From contig CAYLWO010000007.1 of NCBI GenBank assembly GCA_964387285.1, forward strand, positions 1-64,000: 64,000 nt of DNA, in the 5' to 3' direction. How positions within the stretch are numbered: the stretch's first letter is position 1; each line of letters starts with the position of its first letter. Below are positions 32,159 through 40,950 of the stretch, piece by piece. A model generated the notes under the pieces. The model was given only the letters and a program-made list of their open reading frames with translations. It made no database searches and was not told the origin of the DNA. This DNA is from Anaerohabitans sp964387285 (lineage in GTDB: Bacteria > Zhuqueibacterota > Zhuqueibacteria > Residuimicrobiales > Residuimicrobiaceae). A program made the position numbers and the translations under genes.

Positions 32159-33930
32159 CCGTTGTTAAAAGTGGTTCTATCGCTTTTTGCAGCCAGGCTG
32201 ACTGCCACGGCAGTAAAATCATCCTGCAAGCGATGTCCCTGGGTAAAATTTTTAATTGTCCGAAATATTTTTCTAAGCATTGATTTTACCGGCAAATTAC
32301 GTATTTCGCGTAAAGAGTCCTCTAATCTTTTCTCGCCAAAAAACTCATCCTGCGGATCCATCGCCTCGGTGATGCCGTCGGTGTACATAAACAAGAGATC
32401 TCCCGGGCTCAATTGATATCGTCCCAGCGCATAGGGCGTGTCCTGTATAAAACCGAGAACCGTTCCGCCGGTTGCCAAATAGTCGACCTGGCCGTTTGGA
32501 TGCAAAACCAGGGGATGACAATGTCCGGCATTGCAATAGATCAGCTCGTGGGTTTCTGTTGAGAGCAAACCATAGAAGAAGGTGATAAAACTTTGCGATG
32601 ACATGCGTTCTTTAAGCGTATTATTCAATTCAAAGATTAATTGATTCACCGGCATGGGCAGCCTGATCATGCCCCGATAAGTGGAATAAAGGGTAGCCAT
32701 AAGAAGAGCGCTGGGCGTTCCTTTGCCGGCAACGTCACCTATGGCGATCCCGATGAGCTTGGGAGAGAATTGAATAAAATCATAAAGATCGCCGCCGACT
32801 GTGCGGCTGGGAATATTCAAACCGGCAAACTGGTAATCGGGAGCCACAGGCAGACGGCGCGGCAACAAGGCGCGTTGCAGTTGACGAGCCAGTTTGAGTT
32901 CGTGCTCCATCTCTTTTTTTTCAACCAACTCGGTATAGAGCCAGGCATTATCGATGGCCACTGCGGTTTGGCCGGCAAAAGCCTGTACCATCTGCCGGTC
33001 TTTGCGCGTAAAAGCGCCTTTGCGATTGCTCTCGAGATTGAAAACACCCAGCACCTTGTCGCGATGCAGAATGGGCACATCCAACTCGGATTGCGTATCC
33101 AGATACATGGGGAAGTAACGATCATCTTTGGCCACATCGGAGACAACGACCGGTTTGCGGTGTTGCAACACCCAGGTGCACAATCCCTCTGTTTTTCTGA
33201 CAAAATTCAGCTCATCGATCAACGGTCTGGGGCCGCGTCTGGCCACCCGGGCAATGTATTTTCCGCGCGGGTCCAGTAAGAAAATGGAACCTTTATCATA
33301 AGGAACTACATGCTGAAGGTTATCAAGAATCATTTCCAGCAATTCATCCAAATGCAATGTGGAGTTGATGGTTCGGGATATTTCCAACAGCAAATCTTTT
33401 TCGAGAGAAGTGCGCTGCAATGTGTATAACAATCTTGTATGACGCAGTGTAATCGCGACCATCTCTGCTGTGGCGTGCAATTTGGAAATCAAATCTTTTG
33501 CAGGCGACGGCAAGTTTCGGGCTTGCACTAAACAAGCGCCCCAGTTGATACCCAAAATCGGCAACGGCAATAAAAGCAAAGTCTGAAAGTCAGAACAGAG
33601 TTTTTTCAGATAAGGTGAGTTGGTGCAGGCGGCAGCGACCTGGCTGTTTCCTTTGACAAAAACAGGAAGATGGTGCGTAGCTAAAATCCGCGCCAAAGGA
33701 TCGGATTTTGGCAAATATCCGGTTGCTGGTTGTGGTTTGAATCCTGCGGCTCTTTCCACGCCCATGTTTTTTTCCGGATCCTTAATGATCAGCAGGAGAA
33801 TCTTATCGGCGGCAAACCATTGGCGCATGGCGTTCATGAACTGGCGCAACGCGCTCGGATATTGCGTCACACGGCTGAACGAACCGTTAAATTGATGCAG
33901 CTTTTTATTCAAGCGTTCGTTTTGATTCAT
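32155..33930 (-). CDS. GAF-domain SpoIIE/RsbU-type protein phosphatase
   Basis: Predicted Ser/Thr phosphatase of a partner-switching pathway. An N-terminal degenerate GAF-like region (about 15-165) and a clearer GAF domain (about 180-340, YDKGSIFLLDP ... VPILHRDKVLGVFNLES) sense a signal. A short helix, ELARQLQRALLPRRLP, links to the PP2C-type SpoIIE domain with VGGDLYDF, AIGDVAGKGTPSALLM, YCNAGHCHP and FMYTDGITEAMD (metal-binding Asp residues). 591 residues, cytoplasmic. No anti-sigma antagonist or kinase gene is adjacent. It overlaps lipA and def by 4 bases each. Confidence 0.9.
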   Translation of the reverse strand: MNQNERLNKKLHQFNGSFSRVTQYPSALRQFMNAMRQWFAADKILLLIIKDPEKNMGVERAAGFKPQPATGYLPKSDPLARILATHHLPVFVKGNSQVAAACTNSPYLKKLCSDFQTLLLLPLPILGINWGACLVQARNLPSPAKDLISKLHATAEMVAITLRHTRLLYTLQRTSLEKDLLLEISRTINSTLHLDELLEMILDNLQHVVPYDKGSIFLLDPRGKYIARVARRGPRPLIDELNFVRKTEGLCTWVLQHRKPVVVSDVAKDDRYFPMYLDTQSELDVPILHRDKVLGVFNLESNRKGAFTRKDRQMVQAFAGQTAVAIDNAWLYTELVEKKEMEHELKLARQLQRALLPRRLPVAPDYQFAGLNIPSRTVGGDLYDFIQFSPKLIGIAIGDVAGKGTPSALLMATLYSTYRGMIRLPMPVNQLIFELNNTLKERMSSQSFITFFYGLLSTETHELIYCNAGHCHPLVLHPNGQVDYLATGGTVLGFIQDTPYALGRYQLSPGDLLFMYTDGITEAMDPQDEFFGEKRLEDSLREIRNLPVKSMLRKIFRTIKNFTQGHRLQDDFTAVAVSLAAKSDRTTFNNG

Positions 33931-34793
33931 GATAAGACCGGCTGTGCAGCTTGCATTTGTTCATCGGCGTGGTAGGAGCTGCGCACCAACGGGGCTGATT
34001 GGACTCGGGTAAAGCCCATGGTCAGGCATTCCCGGTGCAGCTCGGAAAATTCTTCCGGCGGAACAAAGCGATAAACCGGCAAATGAGTTTGGGATGGGGA
34101 CAGGTATTGCCCCAGGGTGAGGATTTGGCACCCTGCCCGGCGCAGCCGGCATGCAGTTTCCAAAACCTCTTCATGCGTTTCGCCTAAACCCAACATCAAA
34201 CCGGATTTGGTCGTAAAACCTTTTTCATCGCTGCGACGAATCACCTGCAACGACCGTTCAAAATCCGCCTGCGGGCGCACCAGAGCATACAACCGCGGCG
34301 CCGTTTCCACGTTGTGATTCAAAACATCAGGCTGCGCTTGCAGAACGGTCGCCAGCGCCTGCTCATCGCCTTGAAAATCAGGTATCAATACTTCGACAAG
34401 ACAATGGGGATTTAATTTTTTTATTTCTCTTATTACCGCAGCAAAGTGAGCAGCGCCGCCGTCCGCCAGATCGTCGCGCGTGACCGAGGTAACCACCGCA
34501 TAGCGCAACGACAATGTTTGCACCGCCAAGGCGGTGCGTCTGGGTTCGTCGTCATCCGGCAAGGATGGTTGACCATGTTCCACCGCGCAAAAACGGCAAT
34601 TGCGCGTACACACATTGCCGAGTATCATAAAAGTGGCGGTCCGGCGCGCCCAGCAGTCACCGATGTTGGGACAACGGGCGCTGATGCAAACGGTGTGTAA
34701 ATTGTTAGCCGCAAGCAGTCGCCGGACATCATGATAATGGCCGGTTCCCGGCAATTTTATTTTTAGCCATTTGGGTTTCGGTGCGAGACTCAT
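33927..34793 (-). CDS. lipA: Lipoyl synthase
   Basis: Radical SAM enzyme inserting sulfur into octanoylated lipoyl domains. The auxiliary cluster cysteines are Cys36, Cys41 and Cys47 (CISARCPNIGDCW), and the SAM cluster cysteines are Cys62, Cys66 and Cys69 (CTRNCRFC). The C-terminal RSSYHA motif supplies the Ser ligand. 288 residues. No lipB is adjacent; lpdA lies about 2 kb away. Its stop overlaps the start of the phosphatase gene. Confidence 0.96.
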   Translation of the reverse strand: MSLAPKPKWLKIKLPGTGHYHDVRRLLAANNLHTVCISARCPNIGDCWARRTATFMILGNVCTRNCRFCAVEHGQPSLPDDDEPRRTALAVQTLSLRYAVVTSVTRDDLADGGAAHFAAVIREIKKLNPHCLVEVLIPDFQGDEQALATVLQAQPDVLNHNVETAPRLYALVRPQADFERSLQVIRRSDEKGFTTKSGLMLGLGETHEEVLETACRLRRAGCQILTLGQYLSPSQTHLPVYRFVPPEEFSELHRECLTMGFTRVQSAPLVRSSYHADEQMQAAQPVLS

Positions 34794-34878
34794 TTACTCT
34801 ATACTATTTTTTAAATGAAAAAGAAAAATATTCAAAGATGATATTTCCGGCATGATAATAATGGGAAAGGATGCAAAA

Positions 34879-35568
34879 TCATTCCTCTGTCCATTTTTCC
34901 CCTCGAATGACATATTTTTTAAAAGCTTCAAAGGTCCAGGGCATTTTTTCAGAATAGATTTCACCAATGGCGTCGGCATATTGACGAATTTCCAATTGCG
35001 CATGTTCCTCCATGCGCAGATAAAGAAAATTCTGTAAACTGCGCGCATTGATGGTCCAATAAAACTGGGTAAAAAGCGACAGGGGCAGCACAATACGGGC
35101 ATGTTCTTTTGCCACTCCCGCTTTGAGCAACTCTTGATATAATGCATAGCTGGTCTGATAAAATCCGGCCATCTTTTCCCGCAACGTCTGGTTGGTCGCG
35201 CTTTCCACCAATTCATATTGATAATTCCGTGACTTTTGCGTACGCAGGTTTTCCGGAAGGTGGAACTCTTCACTCATGGCCGTATAGCGGCCCGAAATTT
35301 CGTTGTAGCTGGCCATACGATGACGAAACCACTGTCGCGCGACAAAAATCGGGCATTTGACATGAAATTTAAACACCGAATGTTCAAACGGCGTTTCGTG
35401 ATGATTGGCCAATAAAAAATGCACGAGTTTTCTGTCCCGTTCATCATCCGATGCACTCTTGCCAAAAGACACTCTGGCTGCCTGTACGACCGCAGCATCT
35501 CCGCCCATAAAATCCACCAATCGAACAAAGCCGTAGTCCAGAATGACTTTTTCTGTTATAAATTCCAC
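34879..35568 (-). CDS. thyX: Flavin-dependent thymidylate synthase
   Basis: Makes dTMP with FAD and methylenetetrahydrofolate. The ThyX motif RHRx7S is present (Arg82-His83-Arg84 to Ser92, within RHRMASYNEISGRYT), with the FAD-binding HHETPFEH before it. 229 residues. It starts with GTG at 35568, with GGGAG 8 bases upstream. The next gene on the strand is lipA, 85 bases on; nothing else is visible in that gap. Confidence 0.95.
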   Translation of the reverse strand: MEFITEKVILDYGFVRLVDFMGGDAAVVQAARVSFGKSASDDERDRKLVHFLLANHHETPFEHSVFKFHVKCPIFVARQWFRHRMASYNEISGRYTAMSEEFHLPENLRTQKSRNYQYELVESATNQTLREKMAGFYQTSYALYQELLKAGVAKEHARIVLPLSLFTQFYWTINARSLQNFLYLRMEEHAQLEIRQYADAIGEIYSEKMPWTFEAFKKYVIRGEKWTEE

Positions 35569-35598
35569 TGGCGATTACTCCCGTAATACTAAATCGTT

Positions 35599-36996
35599 TT
35601 AAATATGAATAGCCTGTCCATAGGCATCTTCAGCCGCTTCTTTAATGGATTCGGAGATGGTGGGATGGGCATGCATGGTGTGCATGATTTGCATACCCGT
35701 GCTCTTTACCGCACGGGCAACGCCTAATTCGGCAAGCAATTCGGTGGCTTCAGAACCGACGATATGCGCACCCAACAATTCACCATTTTGTTGGGCAAAA
35801 ATCAATTTAACGAATCCTTCGCTTTCGCCCATAGCCAATGATTTGCCATTCGCCCGAAACGGAAACCGGCCGATCTTTATTCCCAACCCTTTTTCTTTTG
35901 CCTGTTGTTCGGTCAGTCCTAGACTGGCGACTTGCGGTTGACAATAGGTGCACCCGGGAATATAGGCGTAGTCGATCTCATCTGGCGTTAAACCGGCGAT
36001 GATTTCTGCCGCATATAGGCCTTCTGCTGAGGCCACATGAGCCAGCAAAGGCGGCCCGATGACGTCACCAATGGCATAGATGCCGGAAACATTTGTTTGA
36101 TAGCTTTTACGATCAACCGCGATGAATCCTTTATCCGTCTTAACGCCCAGTGCTTCCAGTCCCAGACCTTCTATATTGCCGGTAACGCCGATCGCGACCA
36201 GTGCGAGTTCCGCGGATAAAGTCTGGCTGCCTGAAACATGGCTGACCTGCACCTGCAAACCACTTTCATTTTTGGTCAGGTTTTCTACTTTGCTGTTGGT
36301 CAAAATGGCAATACCGAGTTTTTTAAATGCACGGACAACCACTTCTACGGCCTCCTCATCTTCCTGAGGCAGTATATGCGGCATCATTTCAACCAATGTT
36401 ACTTTTGCACCTAGTGACGCATAAAAGTAGGCAAACTCGACGCCGATAGCGCCGGCGCCGATGATAAGCATCGAAGAGGGAATTTTTTCCGGCGTCAAGG
36501 CTTCGCGGCTGGAGATGATCTGTTTGCCGTCAAATGCCATACCCGGAATGGCACGCGATCTGCCTCCGGTGGCGATCAGGATATTTTCGGCTGCGATTAT
36601 TTCAATACTGCCGTCTGCCCGGCCAACCTGCACTTCATTGCGGCTGACGATCCGGCCCTGACCAGACAGAACCGTGATATTGTTTTTTTTAAAAAGAAAT
36701 TCAATGCCTTTAGAGAGTCTTTGCGCCGTAGTGCGGCTGTGTTTCACCATTTTTGCCAGATCAATGGTCGCACCCGGCGCCTGAATGCCGAAATTCTGAC
36801 TCGTTTTGATATGCTGATAGAGTGTGGCGCTATGCAATAACGCTTTGGTCGGAATACAACCCCAGTTCAAACATATGCCGCCTACCTCAGCTCTTTCAAT
36901 AATCGTTGTTTTCAAGCCAAGTTGACTGGCGCGAATCGCAGCAACATAACCACCGGGACCAGAACCGATAACAAGCAGATCAGATTTTTCAGACAT
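35599..36996 (-). CDS. lpdA: Dihydrolipoyl dehydrogenase (E3)
   Basis: FAD disulfide oxidoreductase of 2-oxoacid dehydrogenase or glycine cleavage complexes. GSGPGGYVAA is the FAD loop, GGICLNWGCIPTK holds the redox pair Cys42/Cys47, IGAGAIGVEFAYFYASLG is the NAD loop, AIGDVIGPPLLAH contacts FAD, and HAHPTISE carries the active His. 465 residues. AAAGGA precedes the ATG. No E1 or E2 gene is in the window. Confidence 0.95.
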   Translation of the reverse strand: MSEKSDLLVIGSGPGGYVAAIRASQLGLKTTIIERAEVGGICLNWGCIPTKALLHSATLYQHIKTSQNFGIQAPGATIDLAKMVKHSRTTAQRLSKGIEFLFKKNNITVLSGQGRIVSRNEVQVGRADGSIEIIAAENILIATGGRSRAIPGMAFDGKQIISSREALTPEKIPSSMLIIGAGAIGVEFAYFYASLGAKVTLVEMMPHILPQEDEEAVEVVVRAFKKLGIAILTNSKVENLTKNESGLQVQVSHVSGSQTLSAELALVAIGVTGNIEGLGLEALGVKTDKGFIAVDRKSYQTNVSGIYAIGDVIGPPLLAHVASAEGLYAAEIIAGLTPDEIDYAYIPGCTYCQPQVASLGLTEQQAKEKGLGIKIGRFPFRANGKSLAMGESEGFVKLIFAQQNGELLGAHIVGSEATELLAELGVARAVKSTGMQIMHTMHAHPTISESIKEAAEDAYGQAIHI

Positions 36997-37027
36997 GATG
37001 GCATTCCTTTTAACCGCAGCAGCGTGG

Positions 37028-38212
37028 TCATTTCAACGCATTGCCGATCGTTTTTCCGAATTCAAAGCATTTGGCCAGTTCTTCATCAGACGGGATGAGT
37101 ACGGCGGTCATGCCCGGCTCAATCACTTTAAATTTTAAATCCTTGAGTCGTTGAGTTAAAAATCCTACCGCTTCGCCACTCCACCCATAGGAACCAAAAG
37201 CAGCAGCCGGTTTGCTCTTGACATCGATGGTGGCCAGGCTGGATAAAATATCCCAGATCGGTTTCACGGCATCGCCATTGAGCGTTGGACTGCCGAACAG
37301 AACACCGTCCGCGTTTTCGACAGCATCCAGCTGTTCTCCCGGCCTGACTGTTTCTGCGTCGATCAGGACCGCCTCTGCTGTTGTGCTTTCAATTCCCCTG
37401 GCAATTTGCTCCGCCATGGCTGTAGTGTTGCCATAAGCGCTGGCATAATAGATCAAGACTTTTTTAGGTTTATTTTCGACGGGCTCGGCAGCCCAGGCGG
37501 AAAAAGCACGGATGTATTTGTCGGGATCCTGTCGTAATATCGGACCATGCGAAGGTGCGATCATGTCGATGGGCAAACCGGCAATTTTTTGCAATCCATT
37601 GCGTACATATTTTTTAAAGGGACGAAAGATGCAATCAAAATAGTATTTAAATTCTGGCCAGAAATCCCGATTCAGTTGATCGTTGAACAAACGGCTGTCG
37701 CAGAAATGAGAGCCGAACATATCACAACTGAAAAGAACCTTATCTTCCGCCAGAAAAGTCATCATGGTGTCCGGCCAATGCAAAAACGGCGCCGGAATAA
37801 AAGCCAGACTTTTTTTACCTAACGAGAGCGGCTGTGTCGGATCCGCTATCAGGATATCGACATCGTGATTGAGGATTTTTTGCACAAATTTCACAGCCGG
37901 TTTCGGGCAGACCACCCTGGCGGTCGGTGCGATCTTGAGCAAAGCCTGCAAACTTCCGGAATGATCCATTTCATTGTGTTGCACAACGATATAATCGATT
38001 TTAGCCGGATCGGTCAATTCGGTTATACGCTCGATAAATGATGCACAGAACTTGTCTTTTACGGTATCAATCACCGCGATCTTTTCATCACGAATGAGAT
38101 AGCTGTTATACGTGGTACCATTTTTGGTGGACATAATGATATCAAAAACGCGCAAATCAGGATGCAACGCGCCAATCCAATAGACTTGGGGCTTAATCTC
38201 GATAGGTTTCAT
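37028..38212 (-). CDS. Flavodiiron protein (FprA/ROO family)
   Basis: Cytoplasmic reductase of O2 or NO to water or N2O. The metallo-beta-lactamase domain has a full di-iron set: His79, Glu81 and Asp83 in HNEMDHSG, then His145, Asp164 and His222. Its C-terminal flavodoxin domain (about 253-394) has the FMN loop YYASAYGNTTAMAE. No rubredoxin or flavorubredoxin extension is fused. It lies in line with iscS, iscU and a small Cys protein, consistent with oxygen protection in an anaerobe or microaerophile (inference). Confidence 0.93.
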   Translation of the reverse strand: MKPIEIKPQVYWIGALHPDLRVFDIIMSTKNGTTYNSYLIRDEKIAVIDTVKDKFCASFIERITELTDPAKIDYIVVQHNEMDHSGSLQALLKIAPTARVVCPKPAVKFVQKILNHDVDILIADPTQPLSLGKKSLAFIPAPFLHWPDTMMTFLAEDKVLFSCDMFGSHFCDSRLFNDQLNRDFWPEFKYYFDCIFRPFKKYVRNGLQKIAGLPIDMIAPSHGPILRQDPDKYIRAFSAWAAEPVENKPKKVLIYYASAYGNTTAMAEQIARGIESTTAEAVLIDAETVRPGEQLDAVENADGVLFGSPTLNGDAVKPIWDILSSLATIDVKSKPAAAFGSYGWSGEAVGFLTQRLKDLKFKVIEPGMTAVLIPSDEELAKCFEFGKTIGNALK

Positions 38213-38256
38213 CGTCCTGTGTTCTCCTGGTCAATCAACGGTGTGCGGATGGATGC

Positions 38257-38460
38257 TTATTCTTTTTCGATAGAGATGTGATAACCGTCCAACCGAACCT
38301 CCTCCACCCTGCAGCTGCACTCAGCGGCATCGACCGGCCGTGGCTTGCCTGAATGCTCAAAACAGTTCATCAAAGCTTCTTCCGGGGTTCGGGCGACGCG
38401 CAAATTCCAGCACGGATTAGCGCCTAAATAATAGACCATGTATAATTTGAGATCTTTCAT
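38257..38460 (-). CDS. 67-residue Cys-containing protein, unknown
   Basis: I recognise no family. The protein begins MKDLKLYMVYYLGANPCWNL and has four cysteines (17, 33, 48, 50), the last two as CSC, which could bind metal or be redox active. AGGAG lies 7 bases before the ATG, and the gene starts 12 bases after the iscU stop, so it is very likely real and co-transcribed with iscS-iscU. Soluble, with no membrane segment. Confidence 0.6.
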   Translation of the reverse strand: MKDLKLYMVYYLGANPCWNLRVARTPEEALMNCFEHSGKPRPVDAAECSCRVEEVRLDGYHISIEKE

Positions 38461-38472
38461 GGCGACCAGCTC

Positions 38473-38856
38473 CTAACTCTTTTTTTTGTTATAGTCATCA
38501 ATAGCGGCCTTTAAAGCATCTTCTGCTAAAACCGAACAGTGCATTTTTATTTTCGGCAATCCGCCCAATGCTTCAGCCACCGCTTTATTGGTAACTTGTA
38601 ATGCCTCATGTAACGTCTTGCCTTTGATCATGTCAGTAACCATGGAACTGGTGGCAATGGCTGCGCCGCAACCAAACGTTTTGAATTTTGCATCTACGAT
38701 GACATCCTTTTCGACCTGGATGGAAAGTTTCATGACGTCGCCGCAAGCCGGATTGCCGACAACGCCGACGCCGCTCGGATTTTCCACCATGCCAACATTA
38801 TGAGGATTCTCATAATGCTCCATAACTTTATCGGTATATTCATCCCAGGCATCCAT
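38473..38856 (-). CDS. iscU: Iron-sulfur cluster assembly scaffold IscU/NifU
   Basis: Scaffold on which Fe-S clusters are built. The three ligand cysteines are Cys38 (NPACGD, with Asp40), Cys63 (FGCGAAIATSS) and Cys107 (HCSVLAEDAL). The start YTDKVMEHYENPHNVG is typical. 127 residues; the usual LPPVK chaperone site reads GGLPKIKMH here, so HscA interaction may differ. It follows iscS by 14 bases. Confidence 0.95.
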   Translation of the reverse strand: MDAWDEYTDKVMEHYENPHNVGMVENPSGVGVVGNPACGDVMKLSIQVEKDVIVDAKFKTFGCGAAIATSSMVTDMIKGKTLHEALQVTNKAVAEALGGLPKIKMHCSVLAEDALKAAIDDYNKKKS

Positions 38857-38870
38857 ACTAAAAATTCTCC

Positions 38871-40091
38871 TTAATGTTCGTGGTCATGATCATGCTTGCC
38901 CCAAGAAAACTTTTCTATGTCTACGCCCTGTTTCGCCATATCGTAAAGCGGGGACATTTCCCGTAATCTTGGAACATGTTTTACCAAAAGGTCAACCAGA
39001 AAGTCTATATGTTCCTCTGTATTGCTTTTACCCAAACCAAAACGTATGGAGCAATGCGCCAAGGAATCGGGCACGCCCAAAGCCCGCAGGACGTAGGACG
39101 ATTGTAATGAGGACGACGTACAGGCTGAGCCGGAAGAAAGCGCCACCGCGCGACAAGCCAGGATAAGCGATTCGCCCTCAACATAAGCAAAACTGTAGTT
39201 TAAATTATTCGGTAAACGCTCAAGCGGATGACCGTTCAGGTAGACCTGATCGATTTTAGAACTGATCCCTTGGGCTAATTTATTCCGTAATTTCAGCAAA
39301 CGAGCCTTTTCCTTTTCGCCGTCCCGTAAAGCTATTTCTGCAGCTTTGCCCATGCCGACGATACCGGCCACATTAAGAGTGCCGGAACGCATGCCGCGTT
39401 CATGTCCGCCCCCGTGAACGAGCGGAGTCAGCTTGATGCCTTTGCGAACATAGAGCGCGCCCACGCCTTTAGGGCCGTACATTTTATGCGCTGAGATGGA
39501 AAGCATATCAATGCAATCACGATCGACCTGGATGTCATGACGACCGAGCGCCTGGACCGCATCGGTGTGAAAAGGAATATTATGTTTGCGGGACAGTGCG
39601 CCAATGCGGCCAATCGGTTGCATTGTACCAATTTCACTGTTAGCCGTCTGAATGCTGATCAAGACCGTTTCCGGCGTGATGTTTTTTTCCAGATCGTTAA
39701 AATCTACCAGGCCGTACTGATCCAGCTTTGGGTAATAAATGTCAAAACCCAGTTTGGCTAAATAACCGGCTGAATCTAAAATAGCCTTGTGCTCCGTGGC
39801 CAACGTGATAATACGTCCCTTTTTCTCCGGCCTTTGCAGCGCCATGCCTTTTAAGGCAAGATTATCAGACTCGGTGGCGCCGCTGGTGATAACGATTTCA
39901 TCAGCCTGACAGCCGATAAGACGGGCCACCTGCTCCCGGCTTGCATCAACAGCCACGCGCGCGCGTCGTCCAATATCATGCGTGCTGCTCGAGGGATTGC
40001 CAAATTCAGTTGTTAAATAAGGCATCATGGCATCCAACACTTCCGCGTCCAATGGCGTAGTGGCATGATGATCCATATAAATTGGTTTCAT
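38871..40091 (-). CDS. iscS: Cysteine desulfurase
   Basis: PLP enzyme delivering sulfur to IscU. YMDHHATTPLD opens the protein, HTDAVQ and SAHKMYGPKG (PLP Lys203) follow, and the active Cys324 is in SSGSACTSSS. 406 residues. The C-terminus ends in a His/Asp-rich tail, HDHDHEH, which is not part of the usual family and could bind metal. First gene of the iscS-iscU-orf run; no IscR regulator is adjacent. Confidence 0.95.
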   Translation of the reverse strand: MKPIYMDHHATTPLDAEVLDAMMPYLTTEFGNPSSSTHDIGRRARVAVDASREQVARLIGCQADEIVITSGATESDNLALKGMALQRPEKKGRIITLATEHKAILDSAGYLAKLGFDIYYPKLDQYGLVDFNDLEKNITPETVLISIQTANSEIGTMQPIGRIGALSRKHNIPFHTDAVQALGRHDIQVDRDCIDMLSISAHKMYGPKGVGALYVRKGIKLTPLVHGGGHERGMRSGTLNVAGIVGMGKAAEIALRDGEKEKARLLKLRNKLAQGISSKIDQVYLNGHPLERLPNNLNYSFAYVEGESLILACRAVALSSGSACTSSSLQSSYVLRALGVPDSLAHCSIRFGLGKSNTEEHIDFLVDLLVKHVPRLREMSPLYDMAKQGVDIEKFSWGKHDHDHEH

Positions 40092-40153
40092 GGTTTTATT
40101 CCCAAATGTAAAACTAATTTTACTAAATTAGAAAAAAAATAGATGGATTTCAA

Positions 40154-40189
40154 CAAAAAAAAGGCCCGTTATCATCCATAACGAGCCTT
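40154..40189 (-). terminator. Terminator after the ferritin-like gene
   Basis: On the - strand AAGGCTCGTTAT and ATAACGGGCCTT form a 12-bp stem with one mismatch and a 5-base loop, running into a long T-run. It lies between the ferritin-like gene and iscS. Confidence 0.85.
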
Positions 40190-40209
40190 ACGAAATGATA
40201 GCCTGCGCA

Positions 40210-40731
40210 TTACCAGGTTTTCACAGACTCTTTGTTGTTTTTTACTACCTCGTTATACAAAGATTCGCTTTTCAAATTATTCGACTCAAATGAGATCGGC
40301 TCGACAAATGAGGATTCCAGAACGGCAATGTGCTGTTCCTCCTCCATCGCCAATTCCCGGAACAACTGTCTCAAATCGTTCTCAAAAAGCCGTTTGGAGA
40401 CCGAAAGATAATAGTTTTTTACTTCTGTCTCATTTTTTTTCGCTGTGCGAATAGCTTCGACCGGATTCTCACCGCATTTGAGCAATGTGTTTAGTTTATG
40501 CTTTTTACCCAGATTGAGATATAATATCTTTTTTCCACATTGCCGGCTGTAAAATTTGATCAGACGAAGTCTGTGCTTTTCCTCTTTTTCCGCTAATCCC
40601 TGTAGAATGGCGATGGCATCATCATTTCTCACCAAAGTGGCCAATTTGCTATAAAAGCTTTCCATATCCATCTCACATTGAATGGCCATTTTCAATGTGT
40701 CCACCGCATCCATTGATTTAAACGTGATCAT
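40210..40731 (-). CDS. Ferritin-like/rubrerythrin-type di-iron protein
   Basis: A four-helix-bundle protein with candidate metal ligands in each helix: CEMDMESFY, EKEEKHRLRLIKFY, KKNETEVKNYYL and AMEEEQHIAVLESS. These fit a rubrerythrin-like (ferritin_2 type) di-iron site for peroxide reduction or iron handling. No rubredoxin domain is present; a Cys-bearing linker lies between the helix pairs. 173 residues. AAGGAGG precedes the ATG at 40731. It is monocistronic, with its own terminator. Confidence 0.75.
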   Translation of the reverse strand: MITFKSMDAVDTLKMAIQCEMDMESFYSKLATLVRNDDAIAILQGLAEKEEKHRLRLIKFYSRQCGKKILYLNLGKKHKLNTLLKCGENPVEAIRTAKKNETEVKNYYLSVSKRLFENDLRQLFRELAMEEEQHIAVLESSFVEPISFESNNLKSESLYNEVVKNNKESVKTW

Positions 40732-40841
40732 AAAGTATAACCTCCTTCCTCTTGGTCGAGAGGAACAATGTAACGATAGCAGTACAATTTACAAGTACTT
40801 AATTTACATAATTTTCAACAAAAAATCAATGATTTTCAGCT

Positions 40842-40880
40842 AAATTACGTGATATCCGTCAAAGATTCGGCAAATTACGT
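40842..40880. repeat. Two AAATTACGT direct repeats 30 bp apart
   Basis: AAATTACGT occurs at 40842-40850 and 40872-40880, a start-to-start distance of 30 bp (about three helical turns), upstream of the ferritin-like gene. Same-face spacing suits a cooperatively bound regulator, but two 9-base matches in AT-rich DNA could be chance. The rest of the 219-base gap shows no gene. Confidence 0.3.
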
Positions 40881-40950
40881 ATGTGAGCAATTGAACGAAG
40901 GAAAAAGGGGATTGTTCCGAAGGAGATAACCGAAATTTAATATACTAATA

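Noticed and set aside
32641..33279. 212-codon + strand open frame opposite the phosphatase gene
   Set aside because: Shadow of the GAF-SpoIIE gene; no recognisable domain.
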